Made by a program: the position numbers and the translations under genes. A DNA stretch of 64,000 nt, taken from Acanthopleura granulata. Its lineage: Eukaryota; Mollusca; Polyplacophora; Chitonida; Chitonidae. The notes under the pieces were generated by a model. It worked only from the letters and a program-made list of their open reading frames with translations. It was not told the DNA's origin and did not search any database. Of this stretch, positions 28,665 through 40,584 are shown in pieces. How positions within the stretch are numbered: position 1 is the stretch's first letter; each line of letters starts with the position of its first letter. The DNA is taken from assembly GCA_016165875.1 (NCBI GenBank), contig JABBOT010000080.1, forward strand, positions 17,456,572-17,520,571, given 5' to 3'.

Positions 28665-31600
28665 TAAAGTGAATGCCTATGCCCACACTATGGTCATAAA
28701 AATATGCTGATATGTTGATGGTTTTAAGAATACATTGGCTGTATCCTGCCTGCCCGTTCCGACCTTATGATTTCAGCTGATCAATCTCCAGTCTTTCCAT
28801 GGAATCAGTCAGAAACGCACATCCGGCAGTACAACGCAATATCGACTGTAACCTGTTGTGGCTTCCATCTAACAAGGATGTGAGGTTGTGTTGTCTGCAC
28901 AAGCCACCTCTCACAGATGCACTGTTCACACACAGTTAACTTCACCCTGGCCTGTAAGATTTATTTGAAAGTTCATGCAATATCGCCCAGAGGTTACACT
29001 AAATTACAACCCCGGGCTACCGCACTATATCACCCGGGGGTTAGGAAGCATATTGTCAATCCACATCATTATTACAGCATTTAATTTTACCCGAGTTGTC
29101 TTTTCCTGACCCACATTCTTTTAGCTATAACACCCGATTTAGATCTGTTGCATTAAAAACCAGATTTAATATAAACCAGGCGGTGGCCCTGCTCCTTTTA
29201 TGCTTTCTAAAGCGATGCACGCTGAAGTGTTATCTGTTTTAGTGAACATAAAGCAAAAGCGAGCGGCCTATAAAACTCGGTAAATATTTCCAATATAGGT
29301 TTTGAACTATCGCCAAATATGTTTATAACAGTTTGCACCGCGGTGGCTTTTATTGCCAGTCTGGTTGGTCTAACAGTTTTATGGCCATTGGATTGGAAAT
29401 TTATTATCTCCCATTAAAAGGAAACCCGGGCTTTCAGAGGGGTTCGAGTCATTTATTATGCTTAAATCTCAGGGGACCATTGATATATGTGTGAAGTGTG
29501 GAAATTGTTCCCAGTTAATTATGGCTTCCAGGCGTCAAACATGGGAGATTTTCAAAGACTGTTTCAAAATCTGAAACGCTATTTAAACTATTATCTTAAT
29601 TTTGTATCCCAAAATTTTTAAATCCAAAAATCCCGTAATAGGTATTATCTCAATTTGACACATCACTAAATTGAACTTATCGATACATAACCTAAAGAAA
29701 TTTTATTAAATGTAGTTTTAAACTTTGACATAAACTTCAAAAGGAATCGGTTGATTGAATTGTGTTTTTACTTCGATTATTACGGCAAAGAATCGATGAA
29801 GGAACATTAAAACATATAGAAAAGGACTGTTATTTGGTGGCTCTTACAACGTCTTATAGATTGACTCAATAAACATCCAGTGACCAGTGGCCCATTTCAC
29901 AACGCCATTTCTGACATAATGTCAAAATTTAAAACCCCGTCATGTTGCTACGTTTTTGGCACTGCAAGATGAAATTTCATCCATTTGTAAAAGGTAACGT
30001 TTATGAGGCAGTGAATATTTCATTTGTATGACGACGGAGCGAGACAGAGCCCACAAGAAAAGCATCGCACTCCGCCAGGCACCGGAAGCGAACACCAGAC
30101 CATGCGCAGGGCTGAAAAGGTCCCCAAACAGAAAAATAGAGAAATGTTTCTGGCTGTGGCGAATTCAGCCCTATTCATTACTTAATACATGTATCTATAA
30201 TATATGTCCAAATTATGGAGAAATATGAGAAATCATCATTTTCCCTATACATCTTCTCTACATGTATATATTCACTAAATACGTCGAGTGTTAACCACTG
30301 ATGACTGACAATCCGACTGACATACATCTAACATCATGGTATTATACAGACGAAGAGATCGTTTTCTATTTGGCCTTTTCTCAAGGTCAAGGTGATATTG
30401 CCAGACTGAAGGCAAGGTCAAGTTCAGTACATATTACATTGCCAGGCACCTGGATCACGATCGATGCTCTCTAGCTTACAGGCTCAAATCAATTTTAGTC
30501 TTAACTTGTAAACAGTTTACAACACTAATTGTGATCTGCTTTTAAAAATATTTCATTTTAATGCTTTGAGCAGTGATGAAAAAATTTTAAACAAAAGGAA
30601 TGTTTTAATTCATGTTCAGGAATAACACTAACAAGTTAAGCATAAGCCTAACTTAGGTGTAAGAAGGCTTCATGAGCCAGGGGACACTAGATCAAAGAAC
30701 AGACCATGGTACAGTGCACATATTCAAAAGACAGCTCCTTGTGGCAGAACTATTATATATTATTAACCTTTTTATTATATTTGATATTTATTACTTTTTT
30801 CCCTCATATACAAAGGGGGGAGACTGACGGAAAGTGTTTTGTTTATATGTCATTTGTCCGTGAAGAAAAATGTCCGATACTATTAAGATCGTTTATCTTG
30901 AATTTAACGTTTTAAATTCAGAGGAACACCTCAGGGGGTTCTCAAAAGTGTTTTTTTTTTTTACGTAATAGATAAACCCACCAAATGGCAGGATTAGGAT
31001 CTTAGACATATATTTAGTTTTCACTTAAAGTGAACTCAGATTCTGACCTACAAAGATAATTTTCAAATTTCTCTTGCGCCGAAAGTCTAAAAATGTCTCT
31101 TATTACTTAAGTAATATTTTTATCAGGTAAGTTAAATTTTAGGGCAGTAATTAAATTGTTCTGAAGTTTTAAATAAGACTCACTTACGTCTTTGATAAAC
31201 TAGCTCTAATGAATTCCCACTTCCGAACAGCCAAAAATTACTCAGAATAGAAATGATTTCATTATCTGTCTTAGACAATAATTAAAACCATTTCTTTCCT
31301 GCATTCCAGAGATAGGCCTCATATATGATTCGAATAGCTATCGCTTTGGTCATATTTCCAGGGCATGGATCGACAATTGCTCTATTGTTTCGCCTATAAA
31401 AAGCGATACAATAGGCCTACAGAGTCTAAGGTATAGAAAATCTATATTAAAGGCACGTAAGATATAAGACGTAAGATATCGCAAGTGCCAAATTCAGTTA
31501 GTGGAAAAGGACGTTTTGCCAAATTTGTGACCCACCCTTAAGTTTAGTTTGTGTCGTAAGACTCAGAACATATGCTTGTTCTAGAAATGGTCTAATCCAT

Positions 31601-32710
31601 TACACAGAAAGTCGTCTATTCAATCAGGCTGCAAATTACTCTTTTGGTTTAGTGATATTTCGAACAGTCGATGAAGAACTCAGACTGGAACAAATGGAAC
31701 ACACCATGAATGTTTGAGGAATGTCAAGTCGATGTGAAGACGACACAATCGGCCACAGTGTTCAGCAGCTTCGTGAAAGGTACGGAATAATAGATATAAT
31801 TACATGGGTTTTATGGTGATAATCCTAACACCATGGAACTATTTAATTCAATAAGTAATCAATAAGAATGCAGAAGAAATCATTCGGCATGTAACATATA
31901 CGAGTCACACATTTGAACAAACCTTTACATGTAGAAAGAGCATATTATTACAGAGATCTGCGACTAAAAATTAAACCTTCTAAATTACCGATGCCTTTTA
32001 TGGCCATCTTTGCCATATCTATATATGTCACCTAACTGCCATCAGACCGGTGTTGTTGAATAAGTATAATTAGTGTGAGAATGTTGGGTTGCTCAGAACA
32101 AACTGCTAAACACTATAAACCTAAAGAGACATGCATGGATGGATATATATATATATATATAGTTGGAAATGTGAGCACACATTGCACAATTAACGTCGGT
32201 ACCGAGTTTAGAAACGAAGAATATATATATATATATATGCAAAAATGTCATCCTCACACTGCCACCCCATCCTGTCTCACCTCCTCTTCACATTTAAAAG
32301 TTCACACACACACATTATTGTCTGATTCAATAGACAGAGTGATCTCTTCGCTCACGGAGACGCCACTAAAATGACACATTACACATGTAAGTATACAATT
32401 ATGATATGTAGACGCTTACTTAATCAATATGACAAGCAAGGCCACTCTGTTAAAGGAGGAGTTCATCCCAGGATTTACAGAGCAACCCACTGGATCTGTG
32501 TCTACACACTCCAGGGAAAAGACTACACAAAAATGGGAATACTCACAGTCCGGTCTCGTCAGCATGACTGGGATTGTTTTGGCGGAGTGCCTCTCTTTTC
32601 GCGGCAGGTAGTTCCCCCAAGTGGCAAACCGAGGCGGGAGCCGGCAACGTTTATCCCCCACTAAACAGACGAACTGATATGACATTCGCATTACCAGCAG
32701 CACGGCCTAG
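28665..32710. other. Intergenic, no gene seen
   Basis: Mostly AT-rich. 29000-29560 looks unlike its surroundings (a cccggg inverted repeat at 29011-29042, mixed-composition unique sequence) and could be a conserved non-coding element. (TA)n tracts lie at 32142-32161 and 32221-32239. Confidence 0.5.
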
Positions 32711-32716
32711 GCAGCA

Positions 32717-33008
32717 CGATAAGGAGGAGATAACCCAAGCGCGCTGGTTTTGATTGGCCCGGCAATCTGTATTCTCTTGCGCAGAGACGGAGTTTTCAGA
32801 TAAGATAAAGCCTCAGAGATGTGAGGGCTGATAAGGCTGGCACAATCTCCCAGCCCCACTGCAGCTGCCCCCGTGAAAGTATGCCTTCATATGACGGCAC
32901 CCGCTCCCGATAACGCTATCCGATCTCAGCCAGATAAGATGGCTATCGTCTCGGCTCCATGGTAACGGAAGCCTCCAGTTATTGCCTGGCTGCTTATCTC
33001 CCTTATCT
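32717..33008. promoter_or_regulatory. Dense GATA-site cluster, 32.85 kb
   Basis: Eleven GATAA/GATAG cores lie in 292 bp (32717, 32728, 32798, 32803, 32829, 32908, 32916, 32932, 32943, 32994, 33003), seven of them strict WGATAR, two overlapping (cagataagataaag). About one is expected by chance. It is GC-rich compared with its flanks and lies about 10 kb upstream of FOG exon 1. Candidate distal enhancer. Confidence 0.55.
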
Positions 33009-33009
33009 T

Positions 33010-36000
33010 CGGCCCGGGAACCAGGATACGCGCGTCGCCATTGACTGTAACGTTTGGATCAGAATACTGCATAATGTTTGGAACAACCACATGACCAAAT
33101 CTAAACTCGATGTAAAGATAGAAAAAACTAAACCATTTTTCAAAACATTTAATTTTAATTTGTTTGATTTTTTTTCAAAGTTTACCATGGTGACAGTAGG
33201 CGTGCTAATGACATCTAGTTGATTGCGAAACGTCTGAGGGTGATGACATCTTAATTGCTCTTTCTACTTCTCTTTGATGTAACTGTGAAAGTCGTCAGTA
33301 ACAGTAAAATTTTTAATGACCCGTTTTGTGTTAACAATATGCTTTGCATCTCTCATAGGCATGAAACTTTCACTTTTTTTCTCATATTTCTAAAAACACA
33401 TTATTGCTTTTACTTGATTGGGGCGTTTCATTATTGTGTGAATATCACTACAAACTTATATATTTAATTCAACTACATTATTTTTGACCATTATCCCAGA
33501 AATATTGCCCATGTCTTATAATTATATTGATTCGCCCAAACTGACCAAAGGCAAATCTCGGGCTAAGCACACAGTGCATGAGAAACTAGCATCCGCACGT
33601 TAACAAAACGGTCGAAAAAGAAGTGCTGGTTTGTTCTCTCCTGATGAATGTCACAGCTTCCGGTGTATACGTGCTCACAAACTAGCAAGGTAGTAGGCCT
33701 ACACAAGCAATGCACCGTTACAGCCTAAAATGGTGTGCCTTCACAGCAGTTTGAACCTTCTTTGTCTTGTCCGGCAAATCTCTCAATTAAGGGCATATGT
33801 ATATGCCTGCACTTCCCTTATAGGCGTGAATCTCTAAGACATCGAAGCTATGTGTACTCATTTCCTCACATGTATAGTAATACACTGCACATCTATTGTA
33901 CAGACTCAACTTTCTAGTGTTTGTTTACTTCACTATTACACACATCAAATAACACCCACAGTGCTGCATATGTTGACACCTGAGCCCAGTTCAACGTCGT
34001 TATGGGTGATGCGATGTTCACGCAGATACGCATCTGTTTGGCACCAACAGAAACGCCTGTGGAACAATTCCGTTTGAAATTTTTTCTTTTTTTTTCTGGA
34101 AGGGAGAACAGAGAAAGGGCAGGTACACTATGTGTATAGGCCAACACACAGAGTGGCCAGGAAACGTTATCTGTATATGACGAGATGAACACGTCTGATA
34201 GACTTCTTACGACACCAGCCTCACCATGGGCGATATGAAACTCAGGGAAGATATCAATGCGATCTGGAGTATTGACAGTGGCAGATGATATCGGCGCGCA
34301 CGATAAACAAGAACTGTGGGCAGCCGACCGTCCTGGACAAAGGCCCGTCACTCAAAGGACCCCGGCCTGCCACTCGGTACAACTGACTCATGTGTGAAAA
34401 AGCTGAGTCCTTATCAATGTCTACATCAAAAAACCTCGCGTTCCCGGACATTTTCACACGTTAATACATAAGCTCTATTTATAAAAACCATTACAGCTCT
34501 AAACTCCGTAACACGTCGGCAAGAGAGACGTCTTTGATTTATGACTTTGTATGTCTATACCGGTCCCCGTGTGCGATGTCATATTTGAGGGTGTATGATG
34601 TGCTCAGCTATTTCGACGTGATAAAATATGAAAAGAAAAAACCTGTGAATGAGCTTGTCGGGAACGGGACCAACGCCGAGCTACATTCAATATACAGAGA
34701 TGTTCCTTTATTAGTGTGTACAATATATAAACTGACTATTCCATGCCCCAACGAACCGGTCTTATCAGCCGCTGATATTGAATCATATAGACGGTCTCAC
34801 GAAAACCTCAAATCTGTTGACCCCCAGGGTCAACTTTACAAGAAAACCAACACCACATTAATGTCGTTTTTCTGTGTTGTAAAGGAAGCAGTTAAGAACA
34901 TTTACACGTGATCCTGTCGTGACAAGATGTCTCAAGATAATTGGATGCATCCATCACGCACTGCAACCTCACAGGTGTCATTCAATTTGAAACAAGACCG
35001 CGTGTTGTAGTAATGCTGCAGGCATACCTAAATGGTAGGCGCATGCCTACATACGGCGTGAACCATAAACCAATTGTTGTCTATGCGCAGACGCATGTAC
35101 TGTATTAAGGCATCAATCTGGTTGGCGTGATTATAGAACGCCACACCCAAAATGTTTTACTTGCATGTACATGGAAGCGATCAGGTCTAAGGCGCATGAG
35201 AGAAGTTGGAATGTCCAGAGGAAACTTCTGGTCGTCGTCAAGCACGTGGTAAGACTCGTGAATTAATCTAAGTGTGAAGTTCGAACGCTAGAATACCATT
35301 CGTAAACCATGAAGGAGCGTTCCAAGTCGATACTCACAAGATCCCCTTCCAGAGCAACCATTTTCTAGGAATGAAATGCAATTCAGCATTTAAGTTCATA
35401 ACCCGTGAATAACTTCCAGGTTAAATGGTTGGCTGATTAGTTAGTTGGTTGGTTGATTGATTTATTAACTGATTGACTAAGTGGTAGAAGGTTTCATTCA
35501 TTCATTCATTCATCCATTCTTTCATATGCATATGAAATACCTGCATGCCATTCTTAGTGCATAAATGAGAATTCAGATACAATTGCCAATGTATTAACCA
35601 TTCTGTTTACAGTATTAGACACCATAAACAGTAGATTTCTCAAGTTATTCATAGATGTCACTGAAAAGCATCTAAGATTAGAATAGAATAGTTGGGCCCG
35701 CCATATCCAGTAGCGGTATGTAAAGTTTTATGGGGTATACATACGTGCTTCACAGTGACAGTCTGTGCTACAGGACTTTGTGTGAATTGCTCTCTCTCGC
35801 GTGGGCCGTTGCGAGTCACATAGTCCTTTGTGAGATTACATGGCCACAAATATGTAAATCAGCCATGCTAACGTGGTATCCTGAGTATATTTGTGAAGAT
35901 TATACTTGTTATCAAATTCCCTATTGTCCTTCATCACCACTGCAGTTTAGAACTTTATATGCACAATTGTTATAACCATACCATATTTAAGTCTATAGCT

Positions 36001-36560
36001 GCTCGCTGCATGTGTGATATAATAAAATCTTGATAATGAAAATAACTAAATTCAACTGTTTGAACTTAGTTGTTTGAGCCAAAGTTGCAGCAATCCATTT
36101 TCAATTAGCCACGTTATAGCATTGCAGCGAAATATTTCCTTGTAGGCGGCACTTTGGGAGATTAACGCAAAGTAAAAGGCTTTATACCAGAGCCTATGAA
36201 ATAAGTTATTATAATGGACTCATTCAGTCTCGCCACTGTTTCGTTAAAAAAAATCAGTTACTCTTTTATACCATCTGCTTTATCGAAATTTGTTAACAAT
36301 CCAAATACTGCTTTCTTTGAAGCATCATTTTGAGCGGTGTGGCTGCACAAGTAATCAATACAGTAAATAAGACCGATTAATGTTTGAAATTAGAAGCCCA
36401 CTATCATTGAGAACATTCAATTCGGTTGTATACACATGCATGTAGTGTGTGTTGGCTTTTGACAAAAGATTTCGCTTTGGAAAAGTCATACGTGGATATT
36501 GGTGCTAATAACTAATGATTATGAAATGTTAATATGGATTTTAATTCATTCATGCATTGT
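33010..36560. other. Intergenic, no gene seen
   Basis: AT-rich. The longest open frame (34534-34911, plus, 125 aa) has no recognisable domain. An ATTC microsatellite lies near 35493-35520. Confidence 0.5.
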
Positions 36561-36574
36561 GTATGATTGATCAT

Positions 36575-36770
36575 TTTATTTAGTTAGTTAGTTTATTAGT
36601 TTGTTTGTTTGTTAGTCAGTTGATCATACAACTGAAATGTTTTCGCCTCAACGATGGCGGGTGAGTTTTATGGGTGGAGAGAACCGGAGCCCCTTGGGTA
36701 AACCACCGACCGTTGGGAGGTTACGCACGTACAAATGGGATCACAATATAGGAGAATGACAAGTGATCTG
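36575..36770 (-). mobile_element. Second SINE-like family, copy 1
   Basis: 'caacgatggcgggtgagttttatggg' region and 'aaaccaccgaccgttggga' match 57755-57870 ('acgatgacaatgagttttatgg', 'aaaccaccgacctttggc'). It is related in layout to the common SINE but with a different body. Confidence 0.5.
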
Positions 36771-37181
36771 TCTTCAAGGAACGTAACAGGCTGTGCAAAC
36801 GGCCACACCAGCCTTGCCGTCCATTTATTGTCCTCCGCGTTCTACAAACAGTAACAGCACTACATTACAAATTCCTTCTTCAAGGGCGGGTTTGAAGCAG
36901 AGCCCATTGTGTCCAATAGGGGTTGCTCAGCGATTAAAACTCATGTCAGCTGCACGGCTATTACCCGACTCAAACATGAATAGACTGTGCATCAGCACCT
37001 AAATGAGCCGGTTCATTCAAATTGTTATGTAAAATGGCCTGGTTGTCATAGATTTTCAGGCTGCAAAGGTTTTTGCGTCAAACTTGTTCTTGATAAGAAA
37101 CTTCTCTCGGTCTATTCCGAATAAAACAATAAGGGACCACTTGGTTACATAGGCCAAGGGTTGAGCCAGCGCTGGATCGCT

Positions 37182-37363
37182 ATTGGCCGATCGGCTCTTA
37201 TACCAGTGACGTCACAGGTTCGAATTTAGCTCTCACTAGCATGACGTCAGCATAAAATCAGGAGGATTAATTTCCAGATACCTTAGGGAGGCAGGCGGTT
37301 TAATCTGGCCACTCCGGTTTCCCCCGCTGCTAAATCTGACCTCTACCATAGGCCTCTATATAA
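37182..37363. promoter_or_regulatory. Promoter-like element: CCAAT, two CREs, TATA
   Basis: Inverted CCAAT box (ATTGG, 37182), two perfect TGACGTCA sites (37207-37214, 37242-37249), TAATTT/TAATCT homeodomain-like sites between, and TATATAA (37357-37363). No ORF with clear homology follows. Confidence 0.35.
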
Positions 37364-37369
37364 CTGAAC

Positions 37370-39005
37370 AGTAGGTTTACGGCCTTAAACACAAATACAA
37401 TCAAATAAATAAATAAACATACTTTCATATTCTCCTGTCAATTGGATACGCAAGAAACCAACCCTTGAGTTAGAATACCTAGGCTTTCTCGGTGGAAAAT
37501 TCATGTCGGTATTTTATAAACAAGAAAGTATTATGCTATCTACAGAACACGCAAACGCAGAAATCGTATCGCCGGTGCACAGAGCATGGTGACTCCACGT
37601 CACGGTACAACGTGTTGTTTCCTACACATCTCATATCATGCCTCAACAACTTTAACAACATTCACAAACTGAACTTGTGTACTTACTTGTGTAGTGAAAC
37701 ACTTGAAATTTGTGACTTCCGTTGAGTGTTTCCTTTTGCTTATCGCTGAGTTGACAGCTATTGAGGACAGGTGTCAGCGTGTAACAACTCCTGCAATACA
37801 GACAAATGCACAAGTTTACTTTCTATACATACATATGAATGGTTGTTTGTTGGATAAAAGTGGTTTCTTTACAATTCACGATTTGGAAGGAATAGTTCAC
37901 GTAAAACGGAAATCTATGTTTAGAGAAATGTTAAAACAATTATATAAAAGAGAATGATTTCTTCTGTACTTTTTAAAGAATATTTATAAGTGATTTATAA
38001 GCATTTAAAATATTGCCTTTTACAGTGGAATGTTGCCACCATAAAATCCCTTGTGAGCCCAGTATTTAGAAATTCAATGGCTTAGAAATTAGACAACATG
38101 ACGATTGCAGAAAAATGCTCCATCTCCCTCACCGTAAAATGAAATATTTGAAAAGTCACTTAGATAAACTATTTTACTCAACGTTGATATCAATACTTTT
38201 ATTCTTTAAATACAAATTAAGGAAAACAAGGACAGATGGGAGACACTTTAATGGACAGGGTATAAAAAAAATACATTCACGTCCTTGTCTGGGGTTCCAG
38301 AGTATATTTTATATATGTATCGAACATGTTAGAAGGGGTAAGCCTATATATTAATGCTCTTGGACGGACTGGAATAGAAAACTTGTTAAATGTGTATCGG
38401 TTACTGGGTGCGTTTCTCCGTATTTCGAGTATTTTTTGTTTAATACAGTATGTGAAGCCATTTATAATACGGTTTTCAATGATATACCCTTTCAATGATG
38501 ATCCCATTTTATGTTTTCTGTCGCAGTAATACTACCGAATACGCTGACACACAGGAACGCATGAGCATTTCAATAATTCACTCCAAGAAACATTGAAGAA
38601 GGGCGCCATTTCAGCAGTAACTAACAGCCATTCCAGTTAGGGCTGTTCGACGCAACTATAAACTCAACAGCGAGAATCACCTGTGTCCTGTAATACTGAA
38701 GACATTGCCGCAATAAGATGCTGCAAAGATCTAGGCAGAGGAGAGGAATCCATTAGACCACGCTTGATGTCGACCACATCCAAACAACTTTGACCCTCAG
38801 ACCTGGCCATCAGTTGTATTTCTTGGCCTCCTAATCGTAAATTCCGGCCCGTGATGAATTTGCCCATTTTTGTAGGAACAATGTTACTCAGACGCACGTC
38901 CGTCTGTATCACTCAAACGGAGAGCTTTTTCATGCAGAATATTTAACACCTGTATTACCGTTTATTTCTTTGCAAATATATAATCTCACCATCTCTGTTA
39001 TGTGC
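37370..39005. other. Intergenic, no gene seen
   Basis: AT-rich unique sequence. Short open frames on both strands show no recognisable domain. Confidence 0.5.
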
Positions 39006-39008
39006 ATG

Positions 39009-39281
39009 GCTATTTATTAATTTATTTATTTATTTATTTATTTGACTTAAGAATACTTCACTTACACGACGGCAGCCAGCATTATGTTGGAAGGAAACCG
39101 AGCAGAGCCTGGGGAAACCCACGACCATCCGCAGGTTGCTGGCAGACCTTCCCACGTGTGCCGGACCGGAGAGGAAGGCAGCGTCAGCTGGGTTTGAACC
39201 CATAGCGATGGCATTGATGAGAGGCACCTTTTTCTTTACATTGCAATAGAGCGCTAATCCCTTCGACCACGGAGGCCCCAC
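39009..39281 (-). mobile_element. tRNA-derived SINE, near full length
   Basis: TTTATT tail at 39012-39040, core to 39110, B-box region 'tgggtttgaaccca' near 39190, tRNA-like head ending 'gaccacggaggcccc' at 39280. Same family as 7721..7988. Confidence 0.85.
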
Positions 39282-39452
39282 TCAAGCTCATTATATATCT
39301 GTAACCAATTGCTTACTGACATGATAAACCTACGTTTACATTTCATATTAATCAGAGGGGGTAGATATTATAATTGATATCAAAATATATTTACTTATTT
39401 ATTTATTTATTCATTTATTTGTTTGTTTGTTTACTTATTTATTTGATAATTT

Positions 39453-39615
39453 TACCCTCAACAAATTTTCCGTTAAATCGGTTATTTGAGTTGCTCTGTC
39501 CAATGAATCCGTTCCTGCTAACGAAGTAATCCGTAATCAGAAACGGATTAGGTCAAGGGATTTGCAATCCGTCATCCCTCAAGTGACGGATTTAACGGGA
39601 GATTTTTTTAGGGTA
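39453..39615. mobile_element. Small inverted-repeat element (MITE-like)
   Basis: The left end TACCCTCAACAAAT...CCGTTAAATC and the right end are imperfect inverted repeats over about 27 bp (right end reads TACCCTAAAAAAAT...CCGTTAAATC on the other strand). The body is about 110 bp with repeated AATCCGT. CCCT...AGGG ends recall piggyBac-type MITEs, but the target duplication is not clear. Confidence 0.6.
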
Positions 39616-39699
39616 TACTACGCACAAGTAATCACTCGGGCGTCATAGACAGTTTATGGTCAGCAGGACCTCATAACTATTAAGAGTGAGGTAATCTCA

Positions 39700-39850
39700 A
39701 ATTCCTTATCCAGGGCCCGGATTTAAGCATTTTACTTCGTGTGCCCTATAGCGATTCAGTGACAATCGTCTTAACCACCGGACCACATGCAGTCCGCTCC
39801 TTGATTTATAAACACAATATGGCGACTTGAGCTGGGTTAGAAATCTACCA
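39700..39850 (-). mobile_element. tRNA-derived SINE relic (candidate)
   Basis: The minus strand reads 'tggtccggtggttaagacg', an A-box-like tRNA head. No clean B box. Confidence 0.35.
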
Positions 39851-40402
39851 CACCCGGGATCTCTCGAACTGCTTTTAAAATGCTTGCTCAGAATATTAAC
39901 GAATACAACCAAGCATGAATCCGATATTTTAAAGTTTCGAAAGCATTTAAAAATCAATGCAGCAATCGTAGCAAGCTTAATATGTTGATTGGGGAGTATA
40001 AAGACGTTAACTGGTGAATGTGTAGAAAGCTAAGATATCTGAAATGTTATTATTTTTCTTTCCTATTATTAAGGAAAAAAGTTGGAAATCTTCAGCTGTA
40101 TGACAATTCGCTATTTAATAATCCTCGAGTTGTAACAAACTTTTGGCCGCCTCTCATTTGCGGACTATCTTTGTTACACGCTCGGTAGGTAGCGCCAAAA
40201 TGTCCTTCCCGCTGGAATTACTCTTCTCTCACAGAAACGCTAATCTCTCTCTAGTTCTTTCCCTATCTCATGTTTTCTTAACAATACAAGTGAGCAGAAG
40301 TACAGGAGCTGCCTTCGGCCAAGCGCCTGTCCACATCTGTCAGGCGAGAGCACACCGTAAATTCTAAATGTCTATTGCGCGATATTTCCACTCCACTGTT
40401 GG

Positions 40403-40579
40403 TTATCTTTCATTTCCACGCGACTGTCGTGACGTTATGCCCATCGCTCACACCGAGTATCTGAATAGGTGCCGATAAGTGGAGAGTGCGATAGCGTTCG
40501 ATACTGCTGGAGCGCAAAACGACACTTTATCTCCCAACGCCAGACGTTCCTTATCAAGATCTGCGCATGCGCTTTATCA
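40403..40579. promoter_or_regulatory. GATA-site cluster, 40.5 kb
   Basis: Six GATAA/GATAG cores lie in 177 bp (40403, 40473, 40489, 40527, 40551, 40574), four of them strict WGATAR. Confidence 0.4.
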
Positions 40580-40584
40580 TGCTT

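Noticed and set aside
33914..34351. Minus-strand 145-aa open frame
   Set aside because: No family resemblance and no supporting signals.
34534..34911. Plus-strand 125-aa open frame
   Set aside because: No recognisable domain, no splice-site context, no flanking exons. Length is possible by chance.
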